A stretch of 64,000 nt of DNA from Caulobacter sp. Root1455 (lineage in GTDB: Bacteria; Pseudomonadota; Alphaproteobacteria; Caulobacterales; Caulobacteraceae). The DNA is taken from contig NZ_LMFQ01000021.1 in NCBI RefSeq assembly GCF_001426905.1, forward strand, positions 150,587-214,586, given 5' to 3'. The stretch's first letter is position 1. Every line of letters starts with the position of its first letter. A program made the translations under genes and the position numbers. Below are positions 41,713-52,611 of the stretch, piece after piece. The notes beneath the pieces were generated by a model that was not told where the DNA came from, did not search any database, and saw only the letters and a program-made list of their open reading frames with translations.

Positions 41713-41823
41713 AGCGGTCCAAGCCCGGATTCGCCATTGCTGACTTAGCGTCAACTCCAAGGGCTTTCCACCTCCATAAGAAAATATGGGGGACGGCGTC
41801 CTTGAAGAGTTCAACGCGCGAGG

Positions 41824-41839
41824 CGCGACCCGGGTCGCG
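41824..41839. terminator. 16-bp palindrome after the LacI-family gene
   Basis: CGCGACCCGGGTCGCG, a perfect 16-base palindrome 15 bases beyond the LacI-gene stop. Strong hairpin potential, no T-run. Confidence 0.4.
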
Positions 41840-41853
41840 TCGGAGAGCCCGAG

Positions 41854-42873
41854 CTAGGCGACCGGGCCGGTGGACTCGCGGACCACCAGCTCGAAATCCA
41901 GCAGACGCGAGGGCGGCGGCGCATCACCCTCGGCCCGGGTCGCGCCGGTCAGCAGCAGGTCGGCGGCGGCGGCGGCCATGGCCTGGATCGGCTGGCGCAC
42001 GGTGGTCAGCTGCGGCCAGACGACCTTGGCGCCGGGCGTGTCGTCGAAGCCCGCCACCGACAGGGTCTGGGGCACCTCGAGGCGCAGGCGGTTGGCCACC
42101 GCCATCACGCCCAGGGCCATGTCGTCGTTGGAGGCGAAGATCGCCGTGGGGCGGTCGGGGCGGTCCAGCAGCCGTTCGGCCGCCTCGAAGCCCGAGCGGA
42201 ACGAGAACCAGCCCTGCTCGACATGCTCCTCGCGCACGGCGTGGCCGTGCTCGGTCATCGCCGCCACATAGCCCTCGTAGCGCAGGTGCGAGGCGCCGTG
42301 TTCGGGGTGGCCCTTGATGAAGCCGATGTCGGTGTGGCCCAGACCGATCAGGTGAGCGGTCATCTCGTAGGCGGCGCGCACGTCGTCCATGCGCACATGG
42401 GCCGAGCGGTCCAGGTCCTGGTCGGGCGACAGCCGCACATAGGGCACGCCCTCGGCTTCCAGCACGTCCAGCACCGCGACATTGTCGCAGACCGGCGGGG
42501 TCAGGATCACCCCGTCCATGCGCAGGGTGTGCAGCATCGGCTCCACCTGGGCCGCCACGTCGCCGGTCGAGTCCAGCGGCTCGACGATCAGGTGGTAGCC
42601 TTCCTCGCGGCAGCGGGCGATCGCGCCCAGCTGTACGTCGGTGACATAGGCCGGGCTCGGATTGTCGAAGAACACGCCGATCAGATAGGCCTTCGAACCG
42701 GCCAGGCTGCGGGCCGAGATGTTGGGCCGATAGTTCAGGGCCGCGACGGCTTCCTGCACCCGGGTGCGGGTGTCGTTCTTCACGTTCGGCTCGCGATTCA
42801 GCACCCGCGAAACGGTCTTGATCGATACGCCCGACAGGCGGGCGACCTCGTGGATCGTAACCTTGGAACTCAA
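41854..42873 (-). CDS. LacI-family repressor, probable regulator of the Entner-Doudoroff genes
   Basis: A 339-residue regulator. HTH and hinge: TIHEVARLSGVSIKTVSRVL, then VQEAVAALNYRPNISARSLA. The periplasmic-binding-protein-like effector domain follows (VILTPPVCDNVAVLDVLEAE; IFASNDDMALGVMAVANRL; VAGFDDTPGAKVVWPQLTTV). It sits between glk and pyk on the same strand. Sites of one TGACA-N4-TGTCA pattern lie upstream of pyk, of itself and of zwf, so I infer control of the local regulon. Effector unknown, possibly KDPG or a related sugar phosphate. C. crescentus has a LacI gene in the same place. Confidence 0.92.
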   Translation of the reverse strand: MSSKVTIHEVARLSGVSIKTVSRVLNREPNVKNDTRTRVQEAVAALNYRPNISARSLAGSKAYLIGVFFDNPSPAYVTDVQLGAIARCREEGYHLIVEPLDSTGDVAAQVEPMLHTLRMDGVILTPPVCDNVAVLDVLEAEGVPYVRLSPDQDLDRSAHVRMDDVRAAYEMTAHLIGLGHTDIGFIKGHPEHGASHLRYEGYVAAMTEHGHAVREEHVEQGWFSFRSGFEAAERLLDRPDRPTAIFASNDDMALGVMAVANRLRLEVPQTLSVAGFDDTPGAKVVWPQLTTVRQPIQAMAAAAADLLLTGATRAEGDAPPPSRLLDFELVVRESTGPVA

Positions 42874-42922
42874 GACGGCCTCGCGAAGCGTCGGAAAATC
42901 GACAAGCGACGCAATAAAGGCA

Positions 42923-42936
42923 TGACAGCCTTGTCA
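42923..42936 (-). promoter_or_regulatory. Possible autoregulatory operator of the LacI-family gene
   Basis: TGACAGCCTTGTCA, a copy of the zwf operator with two central changes but both TGACA..TGTCA half-sites intact. It is 50 bp upstream of the LacI-gene start. Confidence 0.5.
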
Positions 42937-43005
42937 AGGCGAGCCCACTTCGCGCGGAAAACTCGCCTTGAACGACCGGAAACGACCCCTGTCGGCCTGA
43001 AAGCC

Positions 43006-43995
43006 CTACGAAATGGCCGCTTTTCCGTCCGGCGTCATGGCCACGGCCGCGCCGATCAGGGCGGTGTGGGGGTTCATCACCACGTGGGTGGGGATCGCCT
43101 TGGTGTAGTCGCTAAGCCGGCCCTTCGACTCGAATCGGCTGCGGAACTCGCTCTTTTCCAGCAGGTCGACGATGCGGGGCCCGATGCCGCCGGCGATGAA
43201 CACCCCGCCCCGGGCGCCCAGGGCCAAGGCCAGGTCGCCGGCCGCCGAGCCGAGGATGGCGCAGAACCGGTCGATCGTGACCTTGCAGCAGGCGTCGCCG
43301 GCCACGCCGTGCTCGGTGATCTCCTTGGCGGTCAGCTCGTCGGCCTTGCGGCCCTCGACCTCGGCCAGGGCCATGTGCAGGTCCTCCATGCCGGGGCCCG
43401 ACAGGATCCGCTCGATCGAGCAGCGGCCGAACCGGTTCATCAGAATACGGAGGACCTCGATCTCGACCTCGTCGAACGGCGCGAAGGCGATATGGCCGCC
43501 CTCGGTGGTCAGGGGCGTCTCGACCCCGTGCCGGCGCACCATGCCCGCCGCGCCGAAGCCGGTGCCCGGACCGAGGATCGCCACGTCGCCCTCGCCCGAG
43601 GTCTGCAGCGGACCGATCTGGCGCAGGTCCTTGGGGGCCAGGCGCGGAGCGGCCAGGGCCTGGGCGGTGAAGTCGTTGATCAGCCTGGCCGTGCGGAAGC
43701 CGCCCGCCCGGCGCAGGCTGTCCTCCGACAGCTTCCAGTCGCTGTTGGTGAAATGCACCGTGCCGTGCTCGATCGGGCCGGCGACGGCCACCACCGCTTG
43801 GTCGGGATGCTTGAGGCCCATCTTGGCCAGGTAGTGTTCGATGGCGTCCTCGGCCGTGCCGTAGTCCTCGCCCTTGTACGAGGTCGGTTCGATCAGCCGG
43901 GGATCGGCCCCATCGAAATCGACCAGGGCGAACCGCGCGTTGGTTCCGCCGATATCGCCGACCAGGCCAAGCCCGATGGAGTTCAAGCCGCTCAT
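43006..43995 (-). CDS. glk: Glucokinase
   Basis: A 329-residue hexokinase-family (bacterial Glk type) enzyme. It starts MSGLNSIGLGLVGDIGGTNA; the GDIGGTNARFALVD segment binds ATP phosphate. LGPGTGFGAAGMV and GVETPLTTEGGHIAFAPFDE are family motifs, and FIAGGIGPRI ends the ATP site. It phosphorylates glucose to glucose-6-phosphate, feeding zwf. ATG 43995 is favoured (AGGA upstream); ATG 44007, one base after the edd stop, is possible. Fourth gene of the zwf-pgl-edd-glk operon. Confidence 0.94.
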   Translation of the reverse strand: MSGLNSIGLGLVGDIGGTNARFALVDFDGADPRLIEPTSYKGEDYGTAEDAIEHYLAKMGLKHPDQAVVAVAGPIEHGTVHFTNSDWKLSEDSLRRAGGFRTARLINDFTAQALAAPRLAPKDLRQIGPLQTSGEGDVAILGPGTGFGAAGMVRRHGVETPLTTEGGHIAFAPFDEVEIEVLRILMNRFGRCSIERILSGPGMEDLHMALAEVEGRKADELTAKEITEHGVAGDACCKVTIDRFCAILGSAAGDLALALGARGGVFIAGGIGPRIVDLLEKSEFRSRFESKGRLSDYTKAIPTHVVMNPHTALIGAAVAMTPDGKAAIS

Positions 43996-44008
43996 CTTCG
44001 TCTTCATC

Positions 44009-45820
<1,812 letters not shown>

Positions 45821-45824
45821 AGGA

Positions 45825-46520
45825 CTACTCCGCCCAGAGGATACGGACCGGGGCGCGGTCCTGGTTCAGGATGGCGGCGATCGGCAGGCTGGGATCAACC
45901 GGCCCTGCCAGCAGGGCCTTCTTCGCCTCGCCGGTGACCAGCAGGACGATCAGCGACGACTGGATCAACGCCTGGAAGGTCAGGCTGATCCGGGGCAGGT
46001 CCGGGGCGGGCTCGCCGGCCGGGGCCGCCACCACCGTCCGGTCGGTCTTGGGATCCAGCCCGACGGCCAGCGCCGGATTGCCCGGGAACAGCGACGCGAA
46101 GTGGCCGTCGGCGCCGACGCCCAGCAGCACCACGCCGAACGGCAGGGCCCGGGCCACGCCCGCCTGGGCCAGATCGGCCGATTCCTGCTGGCTGACGCCC
46201 TCGAAATACAGCGGGGCGAAGCTGGCCTTGGCCGCCTGGCCGACCAGCAGGTGGCGGCGCACGAGTCCCTCGTTGCTGCCATCGTGCGACGGCGGCACGA
46301 AGCGGTCGTCGCTCAGGGTGACCACGACCTTGTCCCAGGGAACGGTCATGGCGGCGAGGCGGTCGTAGACCGGCGCCGGAGTGGTGCCGCCCGTGGCGGC
46401 GAAACCCGCCTGGCCGCGCTTGGCCACGCCATCGGTCAGGGCCGCGGCCACGACCGAGGCGGCGGCGTCGTACAGCGCTTCCCGGGTGGCGAAGGCCTCG
46501 ATCTTGGGGAGGGACGCCAT
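45825..46520 (-). CDS. pgl: 6-Phosphogluconolactonase
   Basis: A 231-residue protein of the DevB/NagB-like type. [20 protein letters not shown] (substrate phosphate loop), [20 protein letters not shown] and [19 protein letters not shown] are diagnostic. It hydrolyses 6-phosphogluconolactone to 6-phosphogluconate. It starts one base after the zwf stop, so translation is coupled. Normal length. Confidence 0.95.
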   Translation of the reverse strand: MASLPKIEAFATREALYDAAASVVAAALTDGVAKRGQAGFAATGGTTPAPVYDRLAAMTVPWDKVVVTLSDDRFVPPSHDGSNEGLVRRHLLVGQAAKASFAPLYFEGVSQQESADLAQAGVARALPFGVVLLGVGADGHFASLFPGNPALAVGLDPKTDRTVVAAPAGEPAPDLPRISLTFQALIQSSLIVLLVTGEAKKALLAGPVDPSLPIAAILNQDRAPVRILWAE

Positions 46521-46521
46521 G

Positions 46522-47994
46522 CTATTCGTTCCAAGCCCGGCCCTGCGGCGCGATCAGCGCCGTGGCGCCGTGCGGACCCCAGGTGCCGGCGGCGTAGGGC
46601 GCGGGCTCGATCTTGGCCTCGGCCCAGGCGGCCGAGACGCCGTCCACGAACTGCCAGGCCTGCTCGACCTCGTCGCGCCGCACGAACAGGGTGCGATCGC
46701 CGCGGAACACGTCCAGCAGCAGCTTCTCGTAGGCGATCCGCCGACGGCTGCCCGGCGCGGCCATGTTCAGCGACAGCGGCAGGGCCTGCAGGCGCATGCC
46801 CTCTTCCGAGAGCGCCGGCCGCCGGGTCATCACGGTCAGGGAGATGTCTTCCTGGGGCTGCAGATAGATCACCAGCCGGTTGGCCTTGAGCTCATGCTTG
46901 GTGGCCGCGCCGAAGATGTTGTGCGGGGTCGCCTTGAACTGCACGACGATCTGGGTGCGACGGTCCGGCAGGTTCTTGCCGGTGCGCAGGAAGAACGGCA
47001 CGCCGGCCCAGCGCCAGTTGTCGATGTCGACCTTCAAGGCCACGAAGGTCTCGGTCCTGGAGGGCTTGCCCACCTCTTCCAGATAGCCCTCGCGGGCCGT
47101 GCCCTCGACCACCCCGGCCACGTACTGCCCCCGCACGGTGTCGTGGGCGACATTGGCCTTGGTGAAGGGCCGCAAGGATCGCAGCACCTTGACCTTCTCG
47201 TCGCGCATCGCGTCGGGATCGAAGCCCGACGGCGGCTCCATGGCCACAAGGCACAGCAGCTGCAGCAGATGGTTCTGCAGCATGTCGCGCAGCGCGCCGT
47301 ACTCGTCGTAATAGGGCCAGCGCTCGCCGACCTTCTCGGTCTCGGCGATGGTGATCTGCACGTGGTCGATGTGCTTGTTGTCCCACAGGGGCTCGAACAG
47401 CACGTTGGCGAAGCGCAGGGCGGTCAGGTTCTGGACCGTCTCCTTGCCCAGATAATGGTCGATGCGGAAGATCTGGCTCTCGCTGACCACGGCGCCGACG
47501 GCGGCGTTGGTGGCCCGCGAGCTTTCCAGGTCGCGGCCGATCGGCTTTTCCAGCACCAGGCGGGTGCGCGGACCGGTCAGGCCGGCCGACTGCAGGGCGT
47601 TGCAGACCGGCCCGTAGAGGCTGGGCGACAGGGCGAAATAGACGACGAGATCGCCGTGATCGCCGATCTTCTCGGCCAGCTTGGCCGCGCCCTTTTCCGT
47701 GGTGATGTCGACGGACAGGTAATCGATCCGGGCCGCCAGGCGATTCCAGGCCGAGTCGTCGATGTTGACGCGCTTGCACAGGTGTTCGAGGACCAGCGCC
47801 TCGTAGCGCTTCTCGTCATAGTCATGACGCGCCAGGCTGATGATCCGCAGGTCGTGCGGCAGCAGACGATCGACCTCGAGAAAGTACAGCGAAGGCAGCA
47901 GCATGCGCAGGGCCAGGTCGCCCGCGCCACCCAGCAGGACCAGCACTTCCCGGCCGGTCTGATCGGCTTTCGTCTCTTTGGTCAATGTTTCCAC
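46522..47994 (-). CDS. zwf: Glucose-6-phosphate 1-dehydrogenase
   Basis: A 490-residue enzyme with a GTG start. The Rossmann start reads VLVLLGGAGDLALRMLLPSL, variant of GASGDL; active-site RIDHYLGKETVQNLTALRFA is intact, with the catalytic His of the DHYLGKE motif's neighbourhood. KNLPDRRTQIVVQFK ends the substrate pocket. It oxidises glucose-6-phosphate with NADP. First gene of the operon. The LacI-type operator TGACAACGTTGTCA is five bases upstream of the GTG, so transcription must start very near the start codon. Confidence 0.97.
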   Translation of the reverse strand: METLTKETKADQTGREVLVLLGGAGDLALRMLLPSLYFLEVDRLLPHDLRIISLARHDYDEKRYEALVLEHLCKRVNIDDSAWNRLAARIDYLSVDITTEKGAAKLAEKIGDHGDLVVYFALSPSLYGPVCNALQSAGLTGPRTRLVLEKPIGRDLESSRATNAAVGAVVSESQIFRIDHYLGKETVQNLTALRFANVLFEPLWDNKHIDHVQITIAETEKVGERWPYYDEYGALRDMLQNHLLQLLCLVAMEPPSGFDPDAMRDEKVKVLRSLRPFTKANVAHDTVRGQYVAGVVEGTAREGYLEEVGKPSRTETFVALKVDIDNWRWAGVPFFLRTGKNLPDRRTQIVVQFKATPHNIFGAATKHELKANRLVIYLQPQEDISLTVMTRRPALSEEGMRLQALPLSLNMAAPGSRRRIAYEKLLLDVFRGDRTLFVRRDEVEQAWQFVDGVSAAWAEAKIEPAPYAAGTWGPHGATALIAPQGRAWNE

Positions 47995-47997
47995 CCT

Positions 47998-48013
47998 ATG
48001 ACAACGTTGTCAT
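47998..48013 (-). promoter_or_regulatory. Perfect LacI-type operator at the zwf start
   Basis: ATGACAACGTTGTCAT, a perfect 16-bp palindrome beginning 4 bases upstream of the zwf GTG. The core ACAACGTTGT recurs upstream of pyk. Such closeness means the operator covers the -10/start region and the mRNA may be nearly leaderless. Confidence 0.75.
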
Positions 48014-48185
48014 GACACGCCCGTCGGAGCAATGCAAGCGGCCCTCAAAACGTCGGGCGCCGACGCCTCGTGTCGACGTCCCGACAGGACCGCGCGCGCG
48101 GCGTCTAACTAAGGGGTTTGGGGCGCCGCCGCCAGAAGACCAATCGCTTTTCGCGCGCGAAGGTTCACCGCTGGACGGACGAAAC

Positions 48186-48212
48186 GCGGCCGCCCCGGCA
48201 AGAGGCGGCCGC
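48186..48212 (-). terminator. Hairpin downstream of the ABM-like gene at 48255
   Basis: GCGGCCGCC (48186-48194), 9-base loop, GGCGGCCGC (48204-48212). It lies 42 bases past the stop of the minus-strand gene at 48255-48557. No T-run, but a stable stem. It separates that gene from zwf. Confidence 0.6.
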
Positions 48213-48254
48213 GTAGGCAGGGTGGAAAGGCAGAATCGTTCCTAGAGGCCGCCC

Positions 48255-48557
48255 CTACAGACCGTACGACGCCAGCAGCTTCAGAGTCAGGCGGGTGGCT
48301 TCCGGCGGCGCTTCGCTGCGATCGTTCACGTCCTTGGCGAAGGCCTGGAACGTGGGCAGGTCGGTCAGGACGCCGGCGTCGTCCTCGCGCAGGTTGACGA
48401 ACAGATGGACGAAGTCGACGCCGTCGCGGAACAGCGCGTAGGCGATGTTGTCGGGCCGGACCTTCTTCAGCTCGTCGAACACCTCCAGCGACAGCGCCTG
48501 GTTCTCGTCGGCGCGATCCGGCTTGGCGGCGTAGCGCACCAATGTAACCCTCTGCAT
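48255..48557 (-). CDS. Small ABM-like protein divergent from ECF sigma
   Basis: A 100-residue protein: MQRVTLVRYAAKPDRADENQ, then LEVFDELKKVRPDNIAYALF and VHLFVNLREDDAGVLTDLPT. A ferredoxin-like beta-alpha-beta plus the strand with F.AF...V..R is the dimeric alpha-beta barrel (ABM/EthD-like) fold. AGGA nine bases upstream of the ATG. It is divergent from an ECF sigma factor with a SnoaL-like tail; ECF41-type sigma genes usually neighbour a small enzyme, and this may be the equivalent here. Confidence 0.75.
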   Translation of the reverse strand: MQRVTLVRYAAKPDRADENQALSLEVFDELKKVRPDNIAYALFRDGVDFVHLFVNLREDDAGVLTDLPTFQAFAKDVNDRSEAPPEATRLTLKLLASYGL

Positions 48558-48627
48558 GGTCTTAAATCCTTGGATTGGGACGGCGCGGAATGCGGCCGTC
48601 ATGACCAAGGACGCGGCGGGCGGCCCG

Positions 48628-48668
48628 AAGGATTCGGTCGAAGAAATATTTCCGGGCCGCGAATCCTT
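48628..48668. promoter_or_regulatory. Inverted repeat with two GANTC sites between divergent genes
   Basis: AAGGATTCG (48628-48636) and CGAATCCTT (48660-48668), 23 bases apart. Each contains a GANTC (CcrM) site. Lies between the ABM-like gene and the ECF sigma gene, so it could hold their shared control region. Confidence 0.35.
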
Positions 48669-48731
48669 TGGCGTCCGCCCGACGTCTTGGAGATGGGGCC
48701 GCCGTCGGCGCGGCGCGTGAGAGGACGGCAC

Positions 48732-49607
48732 ATGGCGGACGGCAACCTGGCCCCGGAGGCGTTCAGCCAGCTGATGGCGGACCTGCGCCCCAGCCTGCAC
48801 CGCTATTGCGCGCGCATGGTCGGCTCGGCCTTCGACGGCGAGGACGTGGTGCAGGAGGCGCTGGCCAAGGCGGCGGCCGCCTTCCCCGCCGCCGAGCCGA
48901 TCGAGCATCCGGACCGCTGGTTGTTCCGCATCGCCCACAACGCCGCCCTGGACGCCCTGCGCGGCCGCAAGCGCCAGGTCGTCCTCGACGAGACGTTCAC
49001 CGAAATCGTCGACCCCGCCGCGGCCGCCGACGCCCGGGTGGCGGCCACCGCGAGCCTGGCCGTGCTGCTGCGCCTGCCGGTGGCCCAGCGCTCGTGCGTG
49101 GCGCTGATCGACGTATTGGGCCATTCGCTGGACGAAACCGCCCAGCTCCTGGACCTCACCCCGCCAGCCGCCAAGGCCGCCCTGCATCGCGGCCGCGCGC
49201 GCCTGAAGGACCTGGCCCAAGAGCCGGACGCCGCCCCTCCCCGGCTGGACGCCGCCGAGCGCGAGCGGCTGCGGGCCTATGCCGACCGCTTCAACGCCCG
49301 CGACTTCGACGCCCTGCGCGCCCTGCTCAGCGAGGACGTGCGGCTGGACTTGGCCAATCGCCGGCGGATCGAGGGCCGCAGGGATGTGTCGGTCTACTTT
49401 ACCCACTACGCCTCGACATCGGGCTGGCGGTTCGAGGCCGGCGTCGCCGAGGGCCGCGCGGCGCTGCTGGTCAGCGATCCGGCCGATCCGACGGCCGCCG
49501 TGCGCTACGTGGTCCTGCTGGATTGGAAGGACGGCGAGATCGCGGCGATCCACGACTACTTCTACGCGCCCTACCTGATGGAGAGCCTGACGATCGCGCG
49601 CGACTAG
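48732..49607 (+). CDS. ECF-type RNA polymerase sigma factor with SnoaL-like C-terminal domain
   Basis: A 291-residue protein. Sigma region 2: MADLRPSLHRYCARMVGSAF, DGEDVVQEALAKAAAAFPAA and HPDRWLFRIAHNAALDALRG; region 4: LRLPVAQRSCVALIDVLGHS, LDETAQLLDLTPPAAKAALH. After LAQEPDAAPPRLDAAERERL comes a SnoaL-like domain (AYADRFNARDFDALRALLSE). In ECF41-type factors this tail acts as a built-in regulator and no anti-sigma gene is adjacent, which is also so here. Start ATG is set by GAGGACGG. Confidence 0.9.
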   Translation: MADGNLAPEAFSQLMADLRPSLHRYCARMVGSAFDGEDVVQEALAKAAAAFPAAEPIEHPDRWLFRIAHNAALDALRGRKRQVVLDETFTEIVDPAAAADARVAATASLAVLLRLPVAQRSCVALIDVLGHSLDETAQLLDLTPPAAKAALHRGRARLKDLAQEPDAAPPRLDAAERERLRAYADRFNARDFDALRALLSEDVRLDLANRRRIEGRRDVSVYFTHYASTSGWRFEAGVAEGRAALLVSDPADPTAAVRYVVLLDWKDGEIAAIHDYFYAPYLMESLTIARD

Positions 49608-49654
49608 AGCGTGACAGCTGAACGTGGATGCCGGTTTCGGCGTCTGTCACGCTC
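49607..49654. terminator. Inverted repeat after the ECF sigma gene
   Basis: GAGCGTGACAG (49607-49617) and CTGTCACGCTC (49644-49654), 26-base loop with its own GCCGG stem. It begins at the last base of the sigma stop. Convergent with the TPR gene, so it may be a shared terminator; the arms look like a known repeat family in Caulobacter. Confidence 0.6.
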
Positions 49655-49688
49655 CAAAGGTTCGAGGTAGGGCCCGCTTAGGCAGGCT

Positions 49689-52589
49689 CTAGGCGGGTTT
49701 GCGGCTGGCCTGGGCCCGGAAGCGGTCCTTCATCTTGGCCACCCAGCCGTTGAAGGCCTCGTTGTCGGCGGTGACCCTGCTGAAGTCGGTGCTGGATAGA
49801 GTGCCCGGGTCGGCGCCGGCCAGGGCCACGCGCAGGCCGTCGGGATTGCGCGCGCCCTCGACGAAGCCGCCGTAGCGCTGGCGCAGACGGCCCAGCGAGG
49901 CGTCGTCGTCGGCCAGGCTGAAGGCCACGGCCGACCGCAGCAGCTTGGACTCGTCGGCCGGGCTCAGGATCCCCGGCGTCTTCCAGCGATCGGCCAGGGC
50001 GCGTTCGTACAGCGCGCCGGCCTGGGGCCAGGTGTGCTGCTTCCAGGCGATCTCGGCGCGGACATCCTCGGCGTCGCGGCTCTTGTCGCTCTCGATCACC
50101 TCCAGCGCCGCGTCGTAGCGGCCCAGGCCCATCAGGGCGCGGGCGGTGGCCAGCCGGCGCTCGGCGTTCAGGGCCGGCGGCAGGATCGTGGTGCGGGTGG
50201 CGTTGATGGTGTCCAGCGCGCTCTCGGGCTTGCGGTCCATCAGATAGATCCAGGCCAGGTCGGTGGCGATCTGGGCCTTGGGCACGCCGTTCAGGCGGTT
50301 GTCGACTTGGTACTTCAGCAACTTGGCGGCTTCTTCCAACAGGTCGACGTCGACCAGGCGGCGCACCAGGTTGCGGACCATCTGGTCGCCGTCGGCGCCG
50401 ATCGGGGTCAGGTCCTGGAAATCGTAGAACAGGCCCACCGCCTGGATCGGCTGCATGCCGTCGGCCAGGCCGTCGAGGAACAGGGTCCGGAAGGTGGTGT
50501 TGAGGTCGTTGCGCAGCGCCACGGCTTGCGGCTGGTCGGACTGGACGTTGCTGGCCGAGCGCAGCACCTCCAGCGCCTCGCGATAGCGGCCCTGGCGGAT
50601 CTGCAGCTGACCGAGCGCGCGAATGGTGTCCAGCTCGACCCCGTCGCCGCGCCAGCGGAAGCGCAAGGCGTCCAGCCCCTTGGCGGCGATGTCGGCGCTG
50701 ATCTGGTTCTTGGCCAGGCGCAGCTGAATGGCGTGAAGGGTGGCGGGCGCGGCCAGGCGGTCGATGCCCGAGCGGGCAATCGCCTGGAACACCGGCAGGG
50801 CGCGGGAATCGTTCTTGGCCTCGAAGGCCTTGGCCAGGGTCAGGCGCAGCTCCAGCTGGTCCTCGACCGGGATATTGGGCAGCTTCAGCGCTTGGTTGAC
50901 CAGGCGGACGGCGGTCTCGGGCGCGCCGACGCCGACCGCCGCCTCGGCTTGGGCGCCCAGGAACCGGGCCTGCCACAGGGCGGGGAACATGTTGAGCGCG
51001 CGCGCGCCGTCGGCGAACCGTTGGTTGGCGTCGGCCCACTGGCCGGTCTTGCTGGCGATGTAGCCGCGCCACATCGCGGCCGAGGGATCGTCGTTCAGCA
51101 CTGGCGAGGCGAAGTCGGTCTCGGCCTCGGCGTAACGGCGCGCCATCACCTTGGCCACGCCGCGCAGGCCCCGGAACTCGCCCTCGCCCATCAGGGTCTG
51201 GTGGGCGCGGCCGGCGGCGTTGAGCACGCCGATCGCCTCGAACGACAGGTTGGAGCCGACCAGGAAGCGGGCCAGGGCCATGCGGGCGGCCGTGTCGTCG
51301 CCCTTGCCGTCGGCGCCGCCGGCCGCGGGAACCGCGCCGAGCAGAGCGTCGTAGCGGGCCATGAAGCCGCCCGATCCGGTCTTGGACCAGTGTTCGGGAT
51401 CGATCAGGGCCGGCATCGACATCGCCTGGGGCGCGCCGGCCCCGGCGTCGGCCTGGGCCTGGCCGCTGGACGTCGACGACAGCAGCAGGCCCTTGGGCCG
51501 GCCGATGCGGACGATGTCGCCGTCGGCGGTCATCTGCAGGTCGCCGGAATAGCTTTCGACCGCCAGGCCGGTGGCCGATTGCAGCAGGGCCATCTCGACA
51601 TAGTCGCGACGCGACGGCAGGCCCTTGGACGGGGCCAGGGCGGTGGCGACGGCGATGCGGTCGCCGACCGCCGGGTCGCCCACCCAGACGATCCGGGTCG
51701 TGCCCGCGACGGTGGCGGTCAGGGTGGCGGGGCTGGCGTTGTCGTCGCGGGCCACGCGGACCAGATCGGGCGAGTCCTGACTTCCCGCGCCCAGCGCGAT
51801 CGTCCAGTTGGAGCCGACGCCCTCGGCGTAGAACGGCGCGCCCTGCGGGGTGCTGATGCGCAGCGCCGAGTAGTCGGGTCCCTTGAAAACCTGGATGTTA
51901 CGGTACTGCGGCGTGCTGGCGGGCAGCTTGCCGATGTCCAGCCGGGCCGGCGCGTCGAACACCACCCACACGGCCTCGCCCCGACGAAACACGGCGGCGC
52001 CGGCGGGATTGGCCCAGTCGAAGCTGAGCTGCACCTGGCCCGAGACCTTGTCGAATTTGACCGGCACCACGCCGCCGGCCGGCATCGGATTGGGGCGATT
52101 TGGAACGACCGCCGCGACGGGAGCCGGCGCCGGAGCGGCGGCCTGGCGGGCGAACAGGTTTATGAAGTCGTCGCCGTCGGCGTTGCCGGCCCGGAAATCG
52201 GCGTCGTCGCTCAGCGCGACCACGATCTCGACCACGCCGCCGACATGGCGCGCCTGGGCGCCCTTCACCCAGCGCGGCGGGCCGACATTGAGGGACGAAA
52301 GATTGGGATTGGCGTCGCGCGGGAAGCGCAGCACGACGGCCGTCCCCTCGCGACGGGCCTGCATGCCGCGCGAACCGGGGAACTCCAGCCGCGTGAAATC
52401 GGGGGCCTGGGCGATCCGGACCTGAAGACCGGCCGCGGCGACCGGGGCGGCGGCCTTGCGCGGCGCGGGCTTGTGCTGGGCGGACTTCGAGACATGACGC
52501 GGCGCGGCCGAGATCGACACCGTCGGGGTCGCGACCCCGAGGATGCAGATCGCCGCGACGGTCGATCTCAGAAACGCCCCCAGCTTCAT
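49689..52589 (-). CDS. Large secreted TPR-like protein, flagellar operon
   Basis: A 966-residue protein with a signal peptide (LRSTVAAICILGVATPTVSI). The N-terminal 350 residues are beta-rich (LEFPGSRGMQARREGTAVVL; VQLSFDWANPAGAAVFRRGE) and repeated; from about 400 on, TPR/SPOR-like helical repeats follow (ARFLVGSNLSFEAIGVLNAA; LEVLRSASNVQSDQPQAVAL). It is 22 bp after motE at the end of the fliL-fliM operon. Probably a periplasmic motility-linked assembly factor; exact role unknown. Confidence 0.85.
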   Translation of the reverse strand: MKLGAFLRSTVAAICILGVATPTVSISAAPRHVSKSAQHKPAPRKAAAPVAAAGLQVRIAQAPDFTRLEFPGSRGMQARREGTAVVLRFPRDANPNLSSLNVGPPRWVKGAQARHVGGVVEIVVALSDDADFRAGNADGDDFINLFARQAAAPAPAPVAAVVPNRPNPMPAGGVVPVKFDKVSGQVQLSFDWANPAGAAVFRRGEAVWVVFDAPARLDIGKLPASTPQYRNIQVFKGPDYSALRISTPQGAPFYAEGVGSNWTIALGAGSQDSPDLVRVARDDNASPATLTATVAGTTRIVWVGDPAVGDRIAVATALAPSKGLPSRRDYVEMALLQSATGLAVESYSGDLQMTADGDIVRIGRPKGLLLSSTSSGQAQADAGAGAPQAMSMPALIDPEHWSKTGSGGFMARYDALLGAVPAAGGADGKGDDTAARMALARFLVGSNLSFEAIGVLNAAGRAHQTLMGEGEFRGLRGVAKVMARRYAEAETDFASPVLNDDPSAAMWRGYIASKTGQWADANQRFADGARALNMFPALWQARFLGAQAEAAVGVGAPETAVRLVNQALKLPNIPVEDQLELRLTLAKAFEAKNDSRALPVFQAIARSGIDRLAAPATLHAIQLRLAKNQISADIAAKGLDALRFRWRGDGVELDTIRALGQLQIRQGRYREALEVLRSASNVQSDQPQAVALRNDLNTTFRTLFLDGLADGMQPIQAVGLFYDFQDLTPIGADGDQMVRNLVRRLVDVDLLEEAAKLLKYQVDNRLNGVPKAQIATDLAWIYLMDRKPESALDTINATRTTILPPALNAERRLATARALMGLGRYDAALEVIESDKSRDAEDVRAEIAWKQHTWPQAGALYERALADRWKTPGILSPADESKLLRSAVAFSLADDDASLGRLRQRYGGFVEGARNPDGLRVALAGADPGTLSSTDFSRVTADNEAFNGWVAKMKDRFRAQASRKPA

Positions 52590-52611
52590 GCCCCCGCTTT
52601 CGCTCCTGTCC

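Noticed and set aside
41593..41814. 73-codon minus-strand ORF upstream of pyk
   Set aside because: Covers the pyk promoter and LacI operator, overlaps the pyk start and has no family features.
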